From CBDATA01 sp965202845 (GTDB lineage: Bacteria > Acidobacteriota > Vicinamibacteria > Marinacidobacterales > Marinacidobacteraceae), in NCBI GenBank assembly GCA_965202845.1, contig OZ241856.1, forward strand, positions 1,364,001-1,428,000: a stretch of DNA of 64,000 bases, given 5' to 3'. The position numbers were made by a program, and so were the translations under genes. Within the stretch, counting starts at the first letter, position 1. Every line of letters starts with the position of its first letter. The notes under the pieces were generated by a model. It saw only the letters and a program-made list of their open reading frames with translations, was not told the origin of the DNA and did no database searches. Of the stretch, positions 43,708-52,488 are shown in pieces.

Positions 43708-44821
43708 CCGGGATATCCAGTCCCTCCAGGCGAGGGCGGAACCCGGATTTCATCTGATCCAGGGAGGCGGCGATGATGTGCCGGGCGAGGGCGTAGTCGA
43801 GCCGACGCCGTCTGCTCCCCTGCTTGTTGTTGCCCTTGAACGGGGAGAGGATCAGGTCGTTCGTGCTTTCCCGCAGTCGGGCGAGCGCGTCGTTCGCCAG
43901 CGCCAGGAAGTCATCCACGCGGGCGCTGTCCAGCCCTTCGACCCGAATCCAGGTCAGGAGCCGGCTGGACGCCTTGATTCTCGAGGACCCGTAGTAGAAA
44001 GCGTCCGGTCGTTCGAACCGGATCCGGTCGTCGGGGTCCGTGCCGTCGATGGCCTTCAACGCGACGTTCCCTCCCGGATCGTTGAACTGAATCCTTCGAC
44101 TTGCGCCAACCCGGTACCGGGCGCGGTCGATTTCAGAGATGCGACAGGCGTATTCATCTCCGACGTATATCTTCCCATCGGATGCGGGGGATGCGTCGCG
44201 TCCGTCGAAACATGCCACGCAGACCGGATTTTCGGTGTCGGTGAACGGGTTGTCCAGAATGACGGAAGCGAGTCGCAAGCAGCGCTTCGGGAAGGAGGAG
44301 TGCAGGAATGTTTCCGGAACGATGAAGATCCCGGCCGGCGCGTTCTCCATGCTCTTCTCGATGGCCAGCTCGTAGAGATCGTAGTGGCGTTCGTAATACT
44401 GGCGGACGTCATCCCAAAGGCCCTTGCGCCGGGCGCTGTGTTTCGCAAGGTAGGGAGGGTTCGTGCAGATCACGGCCCGGTTCGGGTTGGGCACGTTCCG
44501 CAGGCTGTCGTTGACCGGCCAGGCAGCCCCGTTCCGGTCGTGTCCGTTCAAGTCGTATCCATGAAGCTCCAGGTCGTAGCGGGCGCCGAGGCAGTCCAGG
44601 ATGGCGCCGTCCCCGGCGAAGGGGTCCAGGACGCGCCTGTGCGCCCTGGTGTGCTCCTCCAGGAAGGCCCGGACGGGCGCGGTGAGCCAGGACGCTCCCC
44701 GGGTGAAGAAGGCGCCCGCCGCCGCTTTGGCGCCGTCGATGACCTTGTATCTCTGCCGCTCCCTCGAGATGAGCATGCGACGGTCCTTCATGCGACGCCT
44801 TGGGGCGACCTTCCCCGTCAT
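43691..44821 (-). CDS. DNA adenine methylase-like protein at end of repair operon
   Basis: A 376-residue methyltransferase with SAM motif I VLDPFAGDGAILD (64-76) and catalytic motif IV TNPPY (120-124), as in N6-adenine or N4-cytosine DNA methylases. The C-terminal part has no recognised target-recognition domain. The ATG overlaps the sbcC stop by 4 bp, so it is translationally coupled to the NurA-HerA-SbcDC operon. No restriction endonuclease gene is adjacent. It may mark DNA to protect it from the operon's nucleases; that is inference. Confidence 0.78.
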   Translation of the reverse strand: MTGKVAPRRRMKDRRMLISRERQRYKVIDGAKAAAGAFFTRGASWLTAPVRAFLEEHTRAHRRVLDPFAGDGAILDCLGARYDLELHGYDLNGHDRNGAAWPVNDSLRNVPNPNRAVICTNPPYLAKHSARRKGLWDDVRQYYERHYDLYELAIEKSMENAPAGIFIVPETFLHSSFPKRCLRLASVILDNPFTDTENPVCVACFDGRDASPASDGKIYVGDEYACRISEIDRARYRVGASRRIQFNDPGGNVALKAIDGTDPDDRIRFERPDAFYYGSSRIKASSRLLTWIRVEGLDSARVDDFLALANDALARLRESTNDLILSPFKGNNKQGSRRRRLDYALARHIIAASLDQMKSGFRPRLEGLDIPVRKAG

Positions 44822-47800
44822 TCCAGGAGGCGGCGGAATACCGGATCCGAAGGGCGCCGCCAGACCGCTTGGCTGCCGGTAGCCTCCCTGGTGACCGAAA
44901 GGATGTGGTCGATCCGCTCGGCCACCATCCGGACGTGGGAAATGACCGCCACCATACGGGTCGCGGCGGCGGTTTCCAGCGCGTCGATGGCGGCTTCCAG
45001 GTTGCCAGCGTCAAGCGAGCCGAACCCCTCGTCGAGGAAGAGGGACTCCAGCCTGCCTCCGGTGCGCTCCATCATCTCGACCATGCCGAGCGCGAGCGCG
45101 AGCGAAGCCAGGAATTTTTCGCCGCCGGAAAGGCTCCGGGGCGAACGCGGCTGCCCGGACTCCTGGTCGAGAATCCGCCATTCCACCTCGCCGTCACCCG
45201 GATCGGCGAAGGCGTACCGACCGCCGCTGATCTCCTCCAGCTTCCGCGATGCGTGGACGAGAAGCTCCCTGGATCGGCGGAGTGTCAGCCACTTGAGGAA
45301 CGCCCCCGGCTTGAGCGCGTCCTTCAGGTCGCCGAGCGCCCGCTCCCTGGCCTCGGCCTGCTCCAGCAGCGCGCGCAGGCGCCGCACTTCGTCCTTGACC
45401 GCGACGAACCGCTCCTCCTCCCGCCGGGCGGCGCGCTCGACGTGGCGGGCGTCCTCCGCCCGTTCGCGGGCCGCTTCCCACACCGCTTCGGGATCGAATT
45501 CCGCCAACCCCAGCCGCTCTCCGACCGCGCGGGCGCGCTTGCGGGCGGCGTCCTCGCCGGCAAGGGCCCGCTTTCCGAGCGCCTCGGCGGCGTCCCCGAT
45601 TTCGCCAGCAGCCGCCTCCAGATCGCGGGCGTGCGCTTCCAGCGTCCCGGCGGCGGCGGCCCCATCGGGAAGCGCGATGTCCCGTTCAAGCTGCAGGCGA
45701 TCCGCCGCCTTGAGGAGGGCGTCGCGGTCCCTGCCGAGGCCGCGCTCGATCTCCCGCAGCGGTTCCTCCAGTTCGACCTTCCGGCGCTCCGCAAGCGCCG
45801 TCGCGCGCCGGCCGGCTTCGCGCAATTCCCCCTCGATGCGTTCGGTCTCCCGCCGCCGAGCCTTCAGGACCGCCTCCCGCGCCCGCACCGACTCCGCCAT
45901 CGCCGCAATCGGACGCAAGTCCACCTCGTGGAAGCCGTCCACGTCCTCGGGCAGCGAGAGCTTCGGGCGGAAGGGTTCGGGAACCGCCCGGAGCGCCTCC
46001 AGGGATTCGTCGATCCGCCCGGATGCTGTTTGTCGCGCCGCCGTGGCCGCCTCCTCGGCGCCCCCGGCTTCCGACGTCCCGATCCCGGCCTGCTTGTCCC
46101 GCTCGACCGCTTCCTCGCGCAAGCCACCGGCTTCGCGGTCGTGTTCGCCCAGCGCCGCATCCGCCCGCTCGCAGGCCGCATCGAACGGCGCCAGCAGGGC
46201 GTCCCGGTCAGGCAGCGCCGCATCGTCGGCGTCCAGCGACGCGACTTCGGCGAGCTCCCGCCGGGCGTCCGCCCACCGCGCCTCGGCCTTCCCCATCGCG
46301 GTTTCGGCTTCGGCGACCCGCTTCCCCGCGCTGCGAAGTTCGGCGTCCAGCCGGCTGATCTGACGCTCCGCTTCGGTCGCCGCCGCCCGCGTCTCCTGCA
46401 TCCGTCGCGTCGCCGCTTCCAGTCCTGCGCCCTCCGGGGCTTCCCATCCCTCCGGGAGCTCGCGCCGGCACACCGGGCAGTCGTCCCCCGCGTGGAGACC
46501 GGCGGCGGCGTGGGCGGCGGAGTTCGAACGGCGCGCGGCGGCCAGGCGCTCCTCGGCTTCCGCCGCCTCCCGCCCGGTCCGGGACTGCTGTTCCCTCGCC
46601 TCGGCGAGACGCGCCGCGAAACCGGCCTCCGTCTCCCGGAGTTGCCCGAGATGCTTCCCGGCTTCCCGACGCTCGGCCCCGAGGGCTTCGGCGGCCTGAT
46701 GGCGCGTTTCGACCTCGGCACGTCGCGCCCGGGCCGCAGCCGCCGCTTCCTCCAGCGGAGGACGCCGGGAGGCGCGCTCTTCGCTCCGCCGCTTCGCTTC
46801 GGCGGCGCGTTTTCCGAGCCGCTCCGCCTCGGCGCGCTTTTCCGACGCCGCCTTCACGCCAGAACGCCATGCGGCGACCGAATTCCCGGCGGCGGCGATG
46901 CGGGCTTCCAGCGCCGGGAGCGTGGTCCGCGCCGCCGCCGCTTCTTCGCTCGACGGGCCGTCGCCGGAGGGAATCCGCGTCCGTTCCGCCTCCAGCGCCT
47001 CCCGGCGACGCTCCCCTTCCCGCGCCTGCCGCTCGAAGTCCCGTTCGCGCTCGGAGAGCGGCGCCAGACGCTCCAGCGCCACGGACATCCGGATCGCGCC
47101 GAGCCGCTGCCGGACTTCGCCGGCCCGCTCCGCATCGGCCTGAACCGCCTGCATCGCGCCTCGCGCCTTCTCCGCTTCCGATGCGTCCTTGCCGGCGGAG
47201 GACGCCGAACGCTGCGCTTCGGCGATGCGGGTCCGGAGTCCCTCGAGATGCGCTTCCGGATCTTCCGGCCAGTGTTCCGCCCGCGCCTCGAGGCGGGTCC
47301 GCAGTTCCTGGGACTCCCGCCAGGCGATTTCGGCCCGGCGTCCCGCCGCCTCCAGTTCGTCGGTGCGCCAGACCTGACGCAGGACTTCGCTCCGCTCCTT
47401 GGCGGGGTCCACCAGCAGACGCTCGAAACGCCCCTGGGGCAGGATCACCGTGCGCAGGAAGGCGCCGCCATCCAGCCCCAGCAGCTGCGTCACCCGTTCG
47501 TTCACCCGGGCGACCTGCTCCACCCGATCCAGCTCTTCGCCGCGGTCGTCGATCTGGATGAGTTCCGCGAAGGACTGGTCGCCGCCGGGCCGGCGCTTCA
47601 CCCCCCGCGTCGCCTGCCAGGTCTCCTCCGAAACCCGGAAGCGGAAAACCACCCGCATCCCGGTCGAGGTGTCGTTCAGCAGCTCCCCGCCGCCGCGTCC
47701 CTTGAAGGACGGCTGCCCGTAGAGCGCCCAGGTCATCGCCTCCAGGATGGAGGACTTGCCGGCGCCGGTGTCGCCGATGATGGCGATGCGGTCCCGGTCG

Positions 47801-47868
47801 GTGAAGTCGATCTCCACCGGCGCGCGGAAGGAGCGCAGCCCCTCGATTTCAAGATGGAGCGGACGCAT
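44818..47868 (-). CDS. sbcC: SbcC/Rad50-type SMC-like ATPase
   Basis: SbcC pairs with SbcD (Mre11) to open and trim DNA ends. The 1016-residue protein has Walker A GDTGAGKSS (32-40), a long Ala/Glu/Arg-rich coiled coil, the zinc hook CPVC at about 463-466, a second coiled coil, the signature SLSGGEKFLASLA and Walker B LFLDEGFGSLD near 950. It begins 7 bp after sbcD, and its stop overlaps the methylase start. A longer open frame upstream of the ATG carries no SbcC sequence. Confidence 0.93.
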   Translation of the reverse strand: MRPLHLEIEGLRSFRAPVEIDFTDRDRIAIIGDTGAGKSSILEAMTWALYGQPSFKGRGGGELLNDTSTGMRVVFRFRVSEETWQATRGVKRRPGGDQSFAELIQIDDRGEELDRVEQVARVNERVTQLLGLDGGAFLRTVILPQGRFERLLVDPAKERSEVLRQVWRTDELEAAGRRAEIAWRESQELRTRLEARAEHWPEDPEAHLEGLRTRIAEAQRSASSAGKDASEAEKARGAMQAVQADAERAGEVRQRLGAIRMSVALERLAPLSERERDFERQAREGERRREALEAERTRIPSGDGPSSEEAAAARTTLPALEARIAAAGNSVAAWRSGVKAASEKRAEAERLGKRAAEAKRRSEERASRRPPLEEAAAAARARRAEVETRHQAAEALGAERREAGKHLGQLRETEAGFAARLAEAREQQSRTGREAAEAEERLAAARRSNSAAHAAAGLHAGDDCPVCRRELPEGWEAPEGAGLEAATRRMQETRAAATEAERQISRLDAELRSAGKRVAEAETAMGKAEARWADARRELAEVASLDADDAALPDRDALLAPFDAACERADAALGEHDREAGGLREEAVERDKQAGIGTSEAGGAEEAATAARQTASGRIDESLEALRAVPEPFRPKLSLPEDVDGFHEVDLRPIAAMAESVRAREAVLKARRRETERIEGELREAGRRATALAERRKVELEEPLREIERGLGRDRDALLKAADRLQLERDIALPDGAAAAGTLEAHARDLEAAAGEIGDAAEALGKRALAGEDAARKRARAVGERLGLAEFDPEAVWEAARERAEDARHVERAARREEERFVAVKDEVRRLRALLEQAEARERALGDLKDALKPGAFLKWLTLRRSRELLVHASRKLEEISGGRYAFADPGDGEVEWRILDQESGQPRSPRSLSGGEKFLASLALALGMVEMMERTGGRLESLFLDEGFGSLDAGNLEAAIDALETAAATRMVAVISHVRMVAERIDHILSVTREATGSQAVWRRPSDPVFRRLLE

Positions 47869-47875
47869 GGCGGGA

Positions 47876-49096
47876 TCAGTCCTCCTTGAGCGCGAGGCGG
47901 TTTTCCTCGTCGGCGGCGCGAAGCGCGTCCAGCCCGAAGTCGGAATCCTCTCCGCCCAGGGCTTCCCGGAAGAGCGCGGCGACCGCATCGTGGGGCGCCT
48001 GGACGCGGGTCGCCCGATTCGTCCTCCACTCGAGGAAGAGCTCCTTGAGGGACGGCTCCGGCTGGCCGGCGGCTTCGGTGTCCACCGGCTTGACCGGCTG
48101 GTCGGTGAGCGGGTTGCGGATGTCGAACACCTCGCACTTCGGCGACCGCTCCCGCAGACGCTCCGCAAGATCCGGAACCGGCTCCTGGGACTGGACGCGC
48201 GCCCGCAGGATGCATCCGTCCAGTCCGCCGTCGGCGGCGCGGGCCTCGAATTCCTCGAGGCTTCCGGAGAAGTCCACCAGCGGCCGGCCGCCCGGCAGCG
48301 CCCGCTCCTCCACCTGAACGTCGTTCCCGATGCTGACCAGAACCGCCTGTTTGGTCTGTTGGGTTTCGCCGAAATCGAGCGGAATCAGCGAGCCGGCGTA
48401 GCGCCCCCGGGCGACGCCGCCGGGGAGCAGCTGCGGATCGTGGATGTGGCCGAAGGCGCAGTAGAGCGCGCGATCCAGCCCTTCCAGGTGGGTCGCATGG
48501 TCCTCGCCGACGGTGATGCGCCGCTCCGACTTGCCCGGCTTGGCGCCGTGGACGTGGAGGTGGGCGGCGTAGAGGACGACGCCCCGGGCGCCGGCTTTCT
48601 TCCCCGCCTCGCCCAGCAACCGCTGGTTCAGCATCCGGACGCCGTCGGCGTAGTCCCCTTCGAAGCGCGCCAGGTCGCCGCTCGCGTAGTCGGCGATCGC
48701 CCCCGGGCGGATGAACGGGACGCAGACCACCTGCGCGCCGCCCGGCTCCGGCATTGACCAGACTTGCGGTTCGCTCACGAACCAGAGCCGGCGGGGTTCG
48801 GCGGCGGCGGCCATCACGTCGAGCGCCCGGAAGAACCCCGGGGAATCGTGGTTTCCCGCCAGCGCGACGGTCGGGGCCGTCCTCGCGAGGCGGGCCAGCG
48901 CCCGCACGCCGAGGTGGAGCGCGTCGTGGGGCGGCCGGTACTGGTCAAAGAGGTCCCCGGTGTGGAGGATCAGGTCGGGGCGCTCCGCTTCGGCGATCTC
49001 ATGGAGGCCCGCCAGCGCCGCTTCGTGGTCGGGAGCGCGATCCACCCGGCCGAGCCGCGCCCCCAGGTGCCAGTCGGAAGTGTGGAGCAGTTTCAT
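47876..49096 (-). CDS. sbcD: SbcD/Mre11-type nuclease
   Basis: A 406-residue metallophosphoesterase. All Mre11 metal-binding motifs are present: DWHLG (Asp8, His10), HTGDLFDQ (about 45-52), GNHDSPG (about 81), AAHLHVHG and FGHIHDPQ. The C-terminal capping region has family-like EVRAR/LVDFSGSLEEF sequence. The ATG overlaps the herA stop by 4 bp. It should form the catalytic core with SbcC. Confidence 0.94.
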   Translation of the reverse strand: MKLLHTSDWHLGARLGRVDRAPDHEAALAGLHEIAEAERPDLILHTGDLFDQYRPPHDALHLGVRALARLARTAPTVALAGNHDSPGFFRALDVMAAAAEPRRLWFVSEPQVWSMPEPGGAQVVCVPFIRPGAIADYASGDLARFEGDYADGVRMLNQRLLGEAGKKAGARGVVLYAAHLHVHGAKPGKSERRITVGEDHATHLEGLDRALYCAFGHIHDPQLLPGGVARGRYAGSLIPLDFGETQQTKQAVLVSIGNDVQVEERALPGGRPLVDFSGSLEEFEARAADGGLDGCILRARVQSQEPVPDLAERLRERSPKCEVFDIRNPLTDQPVKPVDTEAAGQPEPSLKELFLEWRTNRATRVQAPHDAVAALFREALGGEDSDFGLDALRAADEENRLALKED

Positions 49097-50889
49097 GAGG
49101 ACGCCGCCATGCGCTTCCGGATCCGGTCCGTCGCTTCGCGCTCGGCGTCCTCGTCCCGGGCCGCCTCGTCCGGGTTGGTCGCGTAGGGCGGGAACGGGAA
49201 CCGGACCGGGATGGGTTCGGGGACGATCGGCTGCGAGACCACCATGGTGCCCGGCATGAAGCGGGTGGCCCGGTCCCGGAGCGCGGAGGTCAGGAACCGG
49301 TAGGCGTCCGATTCGCTGGCGTCCAGCCGCCCCGCCACCTTCAGCGAGGCGTTTCGGGGGAGCGCCGGCGCCACCGCCGAAGCGGTCTGCTGCGCCCCGA
49401 TCAACAGCACGCCGAGCGACCGGCCGCGTTCGGCGATGTCCACCAGCAGGTCCTTGAGCGGCGAGAAGCCGGCAGCCGGGGCGTACTTGTTGAGCTCGTC
49501 GAGCGCCACGAAACGCAGCGGAACGCGGCCGCTGCCCTGCTTCTCGCGCCACACCCGGTCCAGCAGCGCGCCCACCACGAAGCGCTGCGCGTCGTCGTGG
49601 AGCGTCGAGATGTCCACCACATGGAGCCGGGCGTTCTCGGCGGAGACCGGAGCGAGGCCGCAGCCGATCAGCGCGCCCAGCCGGTTCCGGAGCTTCCCCA
49701 GCCGCCGCAGGAACGCCTGCCGGGTGCCGGCCACCGCGCGTCCGAACCACGCCTCCACCCGCTCCTCGTCCGCCTCCGCCGCTTCCAGAACGCCGACCAG
49801 ATCCCCGAAGTCGCGCACCTCCCGTCCCTTGCCGGCGGGCGCGGCCTCCGGCTCCCGAGCCGCCAGCCGGTCGGGGTTGAACCCGGTCCCGGACGGCGGT
49901 TCGTCCAGGAGGACCACCGCTCCCGAGTCGTCCCCCCGAAGCCGCCGGAGTCGGCGCAGCAGCTGGATGCGGACGTGCTGCTCCACGAAGCCCACCTGGG
50001 TGGAGCGTTCGTCGTCGGAGGTGAAGCAGAACTGGAGAAGCTGATCGCGGATGAACCGCTCCGGAGTCCAGCCGTAGGCATGCACGTCGGCGGTGTTCCG
50101 GGAGCGCACCTGCGCCACCAGCGACTCGGAGGCGCGCGGGGCGTAAAGCCGCACCGAACGGAACGGTCCCGGCTCCGCCACCCCCAGGGCGCGCCAGCGG
50201 TCGGCCGCCTCCGGCTTGCCCGCGAACTCCCGGTTGGGGCGATCCAGGTGCAGCAGGTCCTCGCCCTTGGTGTTGAAGACCAGCGCCCGCGTCGCTTCGC
50301 GCTGGGCGCGTCCGCCCAGAAGCTCCATTCCTCTATCAGTCTCCAGAAGTTGATAGAGCAAAAAGAGCGCGTAGGAGGTCTTGGTGGCGACTCCGGAGAT
50401 TCCCGAAATCGAGACGTGCCCGCCCGAACGACCGTCCACGAACCGCATGTCGGCGTGGACCGGACGCCCGCCGAGGTCCAGACCCACCGGGAGCATCCCC
50501 TTTTCCATTTCGTCCTCGAAGAGGGCCTTCCGGCGGTGCTCCCCGGCGGCGCGAACCACCAGGGCGCCGGCGTGGGGCGCTACAAAGAGCTCGGGAACCA
50601 CCCGCAGCGCCCGGACTTCGGCCCGCCGGACGTGCTCCGCGGGCAGCGTGTTCCCGGCCACCCGGGCGGTGTCCGAAGGCAGGTCCGCTCCCTCGAAGCG
50701 CGACCGGAGCTCGGTCACGATGCCGTAGTGGGTCACCCGGTCGCCGCTCGGCAGCTCGGTGTCCACCGCGACCAGTTCGTCGAGCTGGACCAGCGCGTCC
50801 GCGTCCAGCACCACGTGGAACGAGCGCGAATCGCTCTCGACCGAGCCGTCGACCAGCCCGATGCGACCGCCGCTTTCCGTTGGGTTCAT
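49093..50889 (-). CDS. herA: HerA-type hexameric DNA translocase
   Basis: A 598-residue ATPase of the HerA/FtsK group. The N-terminal HAS-like barrel (about 20-145, including HYGIVTELRSRFEGAD) precedes the P-loop GISGVATKTS (163-172) and Walker B RFVALDELNKYAP near 460. A C-terminal arginine-rich segment and FPPYATNP follow. HerA hexamers drive DNA through NurA during end resection in archaea. The start overlaps the nurA stop and its stop overlaps sbcD, so all four are coupled. Confidence 0.9.
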   Translation of the reverse strand: MNPTESGGRIGLVDGSVESDSRSFHVVLDADALVQLDELVAVDTELPSGDRVTHYGIVTELRSRFEGADLPSDTARVAGNTLPAEHVRRAEVRALRVVPELFVAPHAGALVVRAAGEHRRKALFEDEMEKGMLPVGLDLGGRPVHADMRFVDGRSGGHVSISGISGVATKTSYALFLLYQLLETDRGMELLGGRAQREATRALVFNTKGEDLLHLDRPNREFAGKPEAADRWRALGVAEPGPFRSVRLYAPRASESLVAQVRSRNTADVHAYGWTPERFIRDQLLQFCFTSDDERSTQVGFVEQHVRIQLLRRLRRLRGDDSGAVVLLDEPPSGTGFNPDRLAAREPEAAPAGKGREVRDFGDLVGVLEAAEADEERVEAWFGRAVAGTRQAFLRRLGKLRNRLGALIGCGLAPVSAENARLHVVDISTLHDDAQRFVVGALLDRVWREKQGSGRVPLRFVALDELNKYAPAAGFSPLKDLLVDIAERGRSLGVLLIGAQQTASAVAPALPRNASLKVAGRLDASESDAYRFLTSALRDRATRFMPGTMVVSQPIVPEPIPVRFPFPPYATNPDEAARDEDAEREATDRIRKRMAASS

Positions 50890-51857
50890 GGGGACATCTC
50901 CTGGTTTCGCCGGACGGCGGCCTCGCGCACCGCCCGGAGCGCAAGGCGCCGGTCGCCTTGCAAGTGATGCAGATGCCGCTCCAGGCCGGAGATCGGGGAA
51001 AGGTTGACCGGGGCCCGGGGATCCCGATGGAAGGGCGAGGCGAAGCGGGGAAGCCAGCCGGCGGCCCGGTCGACGATTCCGATCGCCTCGTCGAGGCCGA
51101 TCCGGGCCGGCGTCTCGATGCGCGCGATGCCGGACCAGCCGCTCGCCCAGGGACCGGGATCGCCGACCCGCAGGTAGCAGGCGTGAACCTCGCCCAGCGC
51201 GAAGAGTCCGGATCGCTCCCCGACCCGGAGGCCGGGGACCTGCGCCCAGGCTTCGGGCGCGAGCGTCCGGCGATGGTGGGTCTTGACGTAGCCGAGGAGC
51301 GGAAACTGCCGATGGCGCCGGATGCCGTAGAGCGGGCCGTCGAGGACGGTGAGCCATCCGTCGTCGCAAAGCGCTTCGGCGACGTTCGCCTCGGCGTCGC
51401 GCATCAGGCGCTGCAAGTAATCCCGGGTATCGGGGAACTCGCCGCCGGGCACCGAAAACGCCTCCCAGCGCCAGCCTCCCGGCTGCTCCGGCAGGCGCGC
51501 CGGCCGTCCCCCGGCGAACACCGTGACCCGGCCGACGGCGATCCGATCGATGCGCGCCGGACGGTCGCCGTCCACCAGCGCCGCTCCCGCCGCCCAGCTC
51601 CCGGCGAGGCCGGGGTTCATTTCGCCGTCGGCGGCGGTGAGGGTCAGCCGCGCCTCGGTGCGCATCACCCCGTCCACGAACGCGAGACGCCCCGGACGCT
51701 CCGCCGCCGCTTCCGGACGATGACGCCGGAAGACGCCGCCATCCTCCACCAACTCGGACGCTTGCGCGCGTTCCGGGGCGTCCCCGGCTTCAAACCCGGC
51801 GCCGTAAGCGGGGTCGAAGGCGTCGACGCCGAGGCGCCCCGAAGCAAGTTCCGTCAT
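50886..51857 (-). CDS. nurA: NurA-type nuclease
   Basis: A 323-residue protein with the NurA-domain acidic motifs FVDGVMRTEA (Asp62) and LTVLDGPLYG (Asp173), and the later segments LLGYVKTHHRRTL and GLFALGEVHACYLRVG. NurA is a 5'-3' nuclease that works inside the HerA ring. It heads the operon nurA-herA-sbcD-sbcC-methylase. The ATG is preceded by 8 nt and TACGAT, with no Shine-Dalgarno sequence, so transcription probably starts at or near the start codon. Confidence 0.85.
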   Translation of the reverse strand: MTELASGRLGVDAFDPAYGAGFEAGDAPERAQASELVEDGGVFRRHRPEAAAERPGRLAFVDGVMRTEARLTLTAADGEMNPGLAGSWAAGAALVDGDRPARIDRIAVGRVTVFAGGRPARLPEQPGGWRWEAFSVPGGEFPDTRDYLQRLMRDAEANVAEALCDDGWLTVLDGPLYGIRRHRQFPLLGYVKTHHRRTLAPEAWAQVPGLRVGERSGLFALGEVHACYLRVGDPGPWASGWSGIARIETPARIGLDEAIGIVDRAAGWLPRFASPFHRDPRAPVNLSPISGLERHLHHLQGDRRLALRAVREAAVRRNQEMSP

Positions 51858-51865
51858 GGCGCGGG

Positions 51866-51871
51866 ATCGTA
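51866..51871 (-). promoter_or_regulatory. Candidate -10 box (TACGAT) for nurA operon
   Basis: TACGAT on the minus strand, 8 nt before the nurA ATG, in the 25-bp gap after the small secreted protein gene. It is the only TANNNT hexamer in the gap and would drive the five-gene operon. Confidence 0.45.
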
Positions 51872-51882
51872 TGGGGGAGCGC

Positions 51883-52356
51883 TCAACGGCACGCGCGCCG
51901 CCAAAGCACCCCCTGGATGTCGAACTTGAACTGCGCCGATCCGTGACCGGCGATGGGAACCAGGATTTCGAACGTGCTCCCGCGCAAATGCTCGTCCCGC
52001 AGGTAGAGGCTCGCCTGCCGCTTGCTGTCGTTGCGCTCGGAACCGCCCACCCGCTGCGACGCCCCGCCATCCACCCGGACAGTGAAATTGGCGACGCCCA
52101 GGAAGCCCGTATCCAGATACACGTCTTCGTTGAACGAAAGGAACACGTCCTCGCCGCATCCGATGACCAGCCGGGCCTGCAAGCCGCTATACGGCCAGGC
52201 GACGGGGCGCTCCGGCCTCCGGAAGGCGCTGGCGAGCACCTCATCGCCGGTGGGCTCCCCCCATTCGTCGACGATGGGGAGGGACGTCCAACCCTGCCGC
52301 GCCGACGCAGAACCGCCCAGCGCGAGCGCCAGGAAAACAAACCCGATGTGCTTCAT
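51883..52356 (-). CDS. Small secreted protein of unknown function
   Basis: A 157-residue protein with a signal peptide (MKHIGFVFLALALGGSASA). The mature part looks like a single beta-rich domain with two cysteines (DVYLDTGFLGVANFTVRVDG, STFEILVPIAGHGSAQFKFD, WRRAC). No family recognised. Unusually for this window it has a strong Shine-Dalgarno sequence, AGGAGG, about 7 nt before the ATG. It lies upstream of nurA on the same strand but has no overlap with it. Confidence 0.7.
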   Translation of the reverse strand: MKHIGFVFLALALGGSASARQGWTSLPIVDEWGEPTGDEVLASAFRRPERPVAWPYSGLQARLVIGCGEDVFLSFNEDVYLDTGFLGVANFTVRVDGGASQRVGGSERNDSKRQASLYLRDEHLRGSTFEILVPIAGHGSAQFKFDIQGVLWRRACR

Positions 52357-52488
52357 TCCAAACCTCCTGTGCCCGGCAAAACGTCCGGGCTGTTGTGCGT
52401 TGGGGAGTTTGCACCCGATGCCCGACAAATTCGGTCACCCTTTTCCCGGATACACTCGCGCCCGCCCCTTTACGGAGGACTCCCCCGC

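Noticed and set aside
43691..44821. Classical restriction-modification system around the DNA methylase
   Set aside because: No restriction endonuclease or specificity gene is adjacent; the methylase is coupled to sbcC instead.
43601..47889. Long plus-strand frames opposite the methylase and sbcC
   Set aside because: Antisense shadows with Arg/Ser/Pro-rich composition; the minus-strand proteins have all catalytic motifs.
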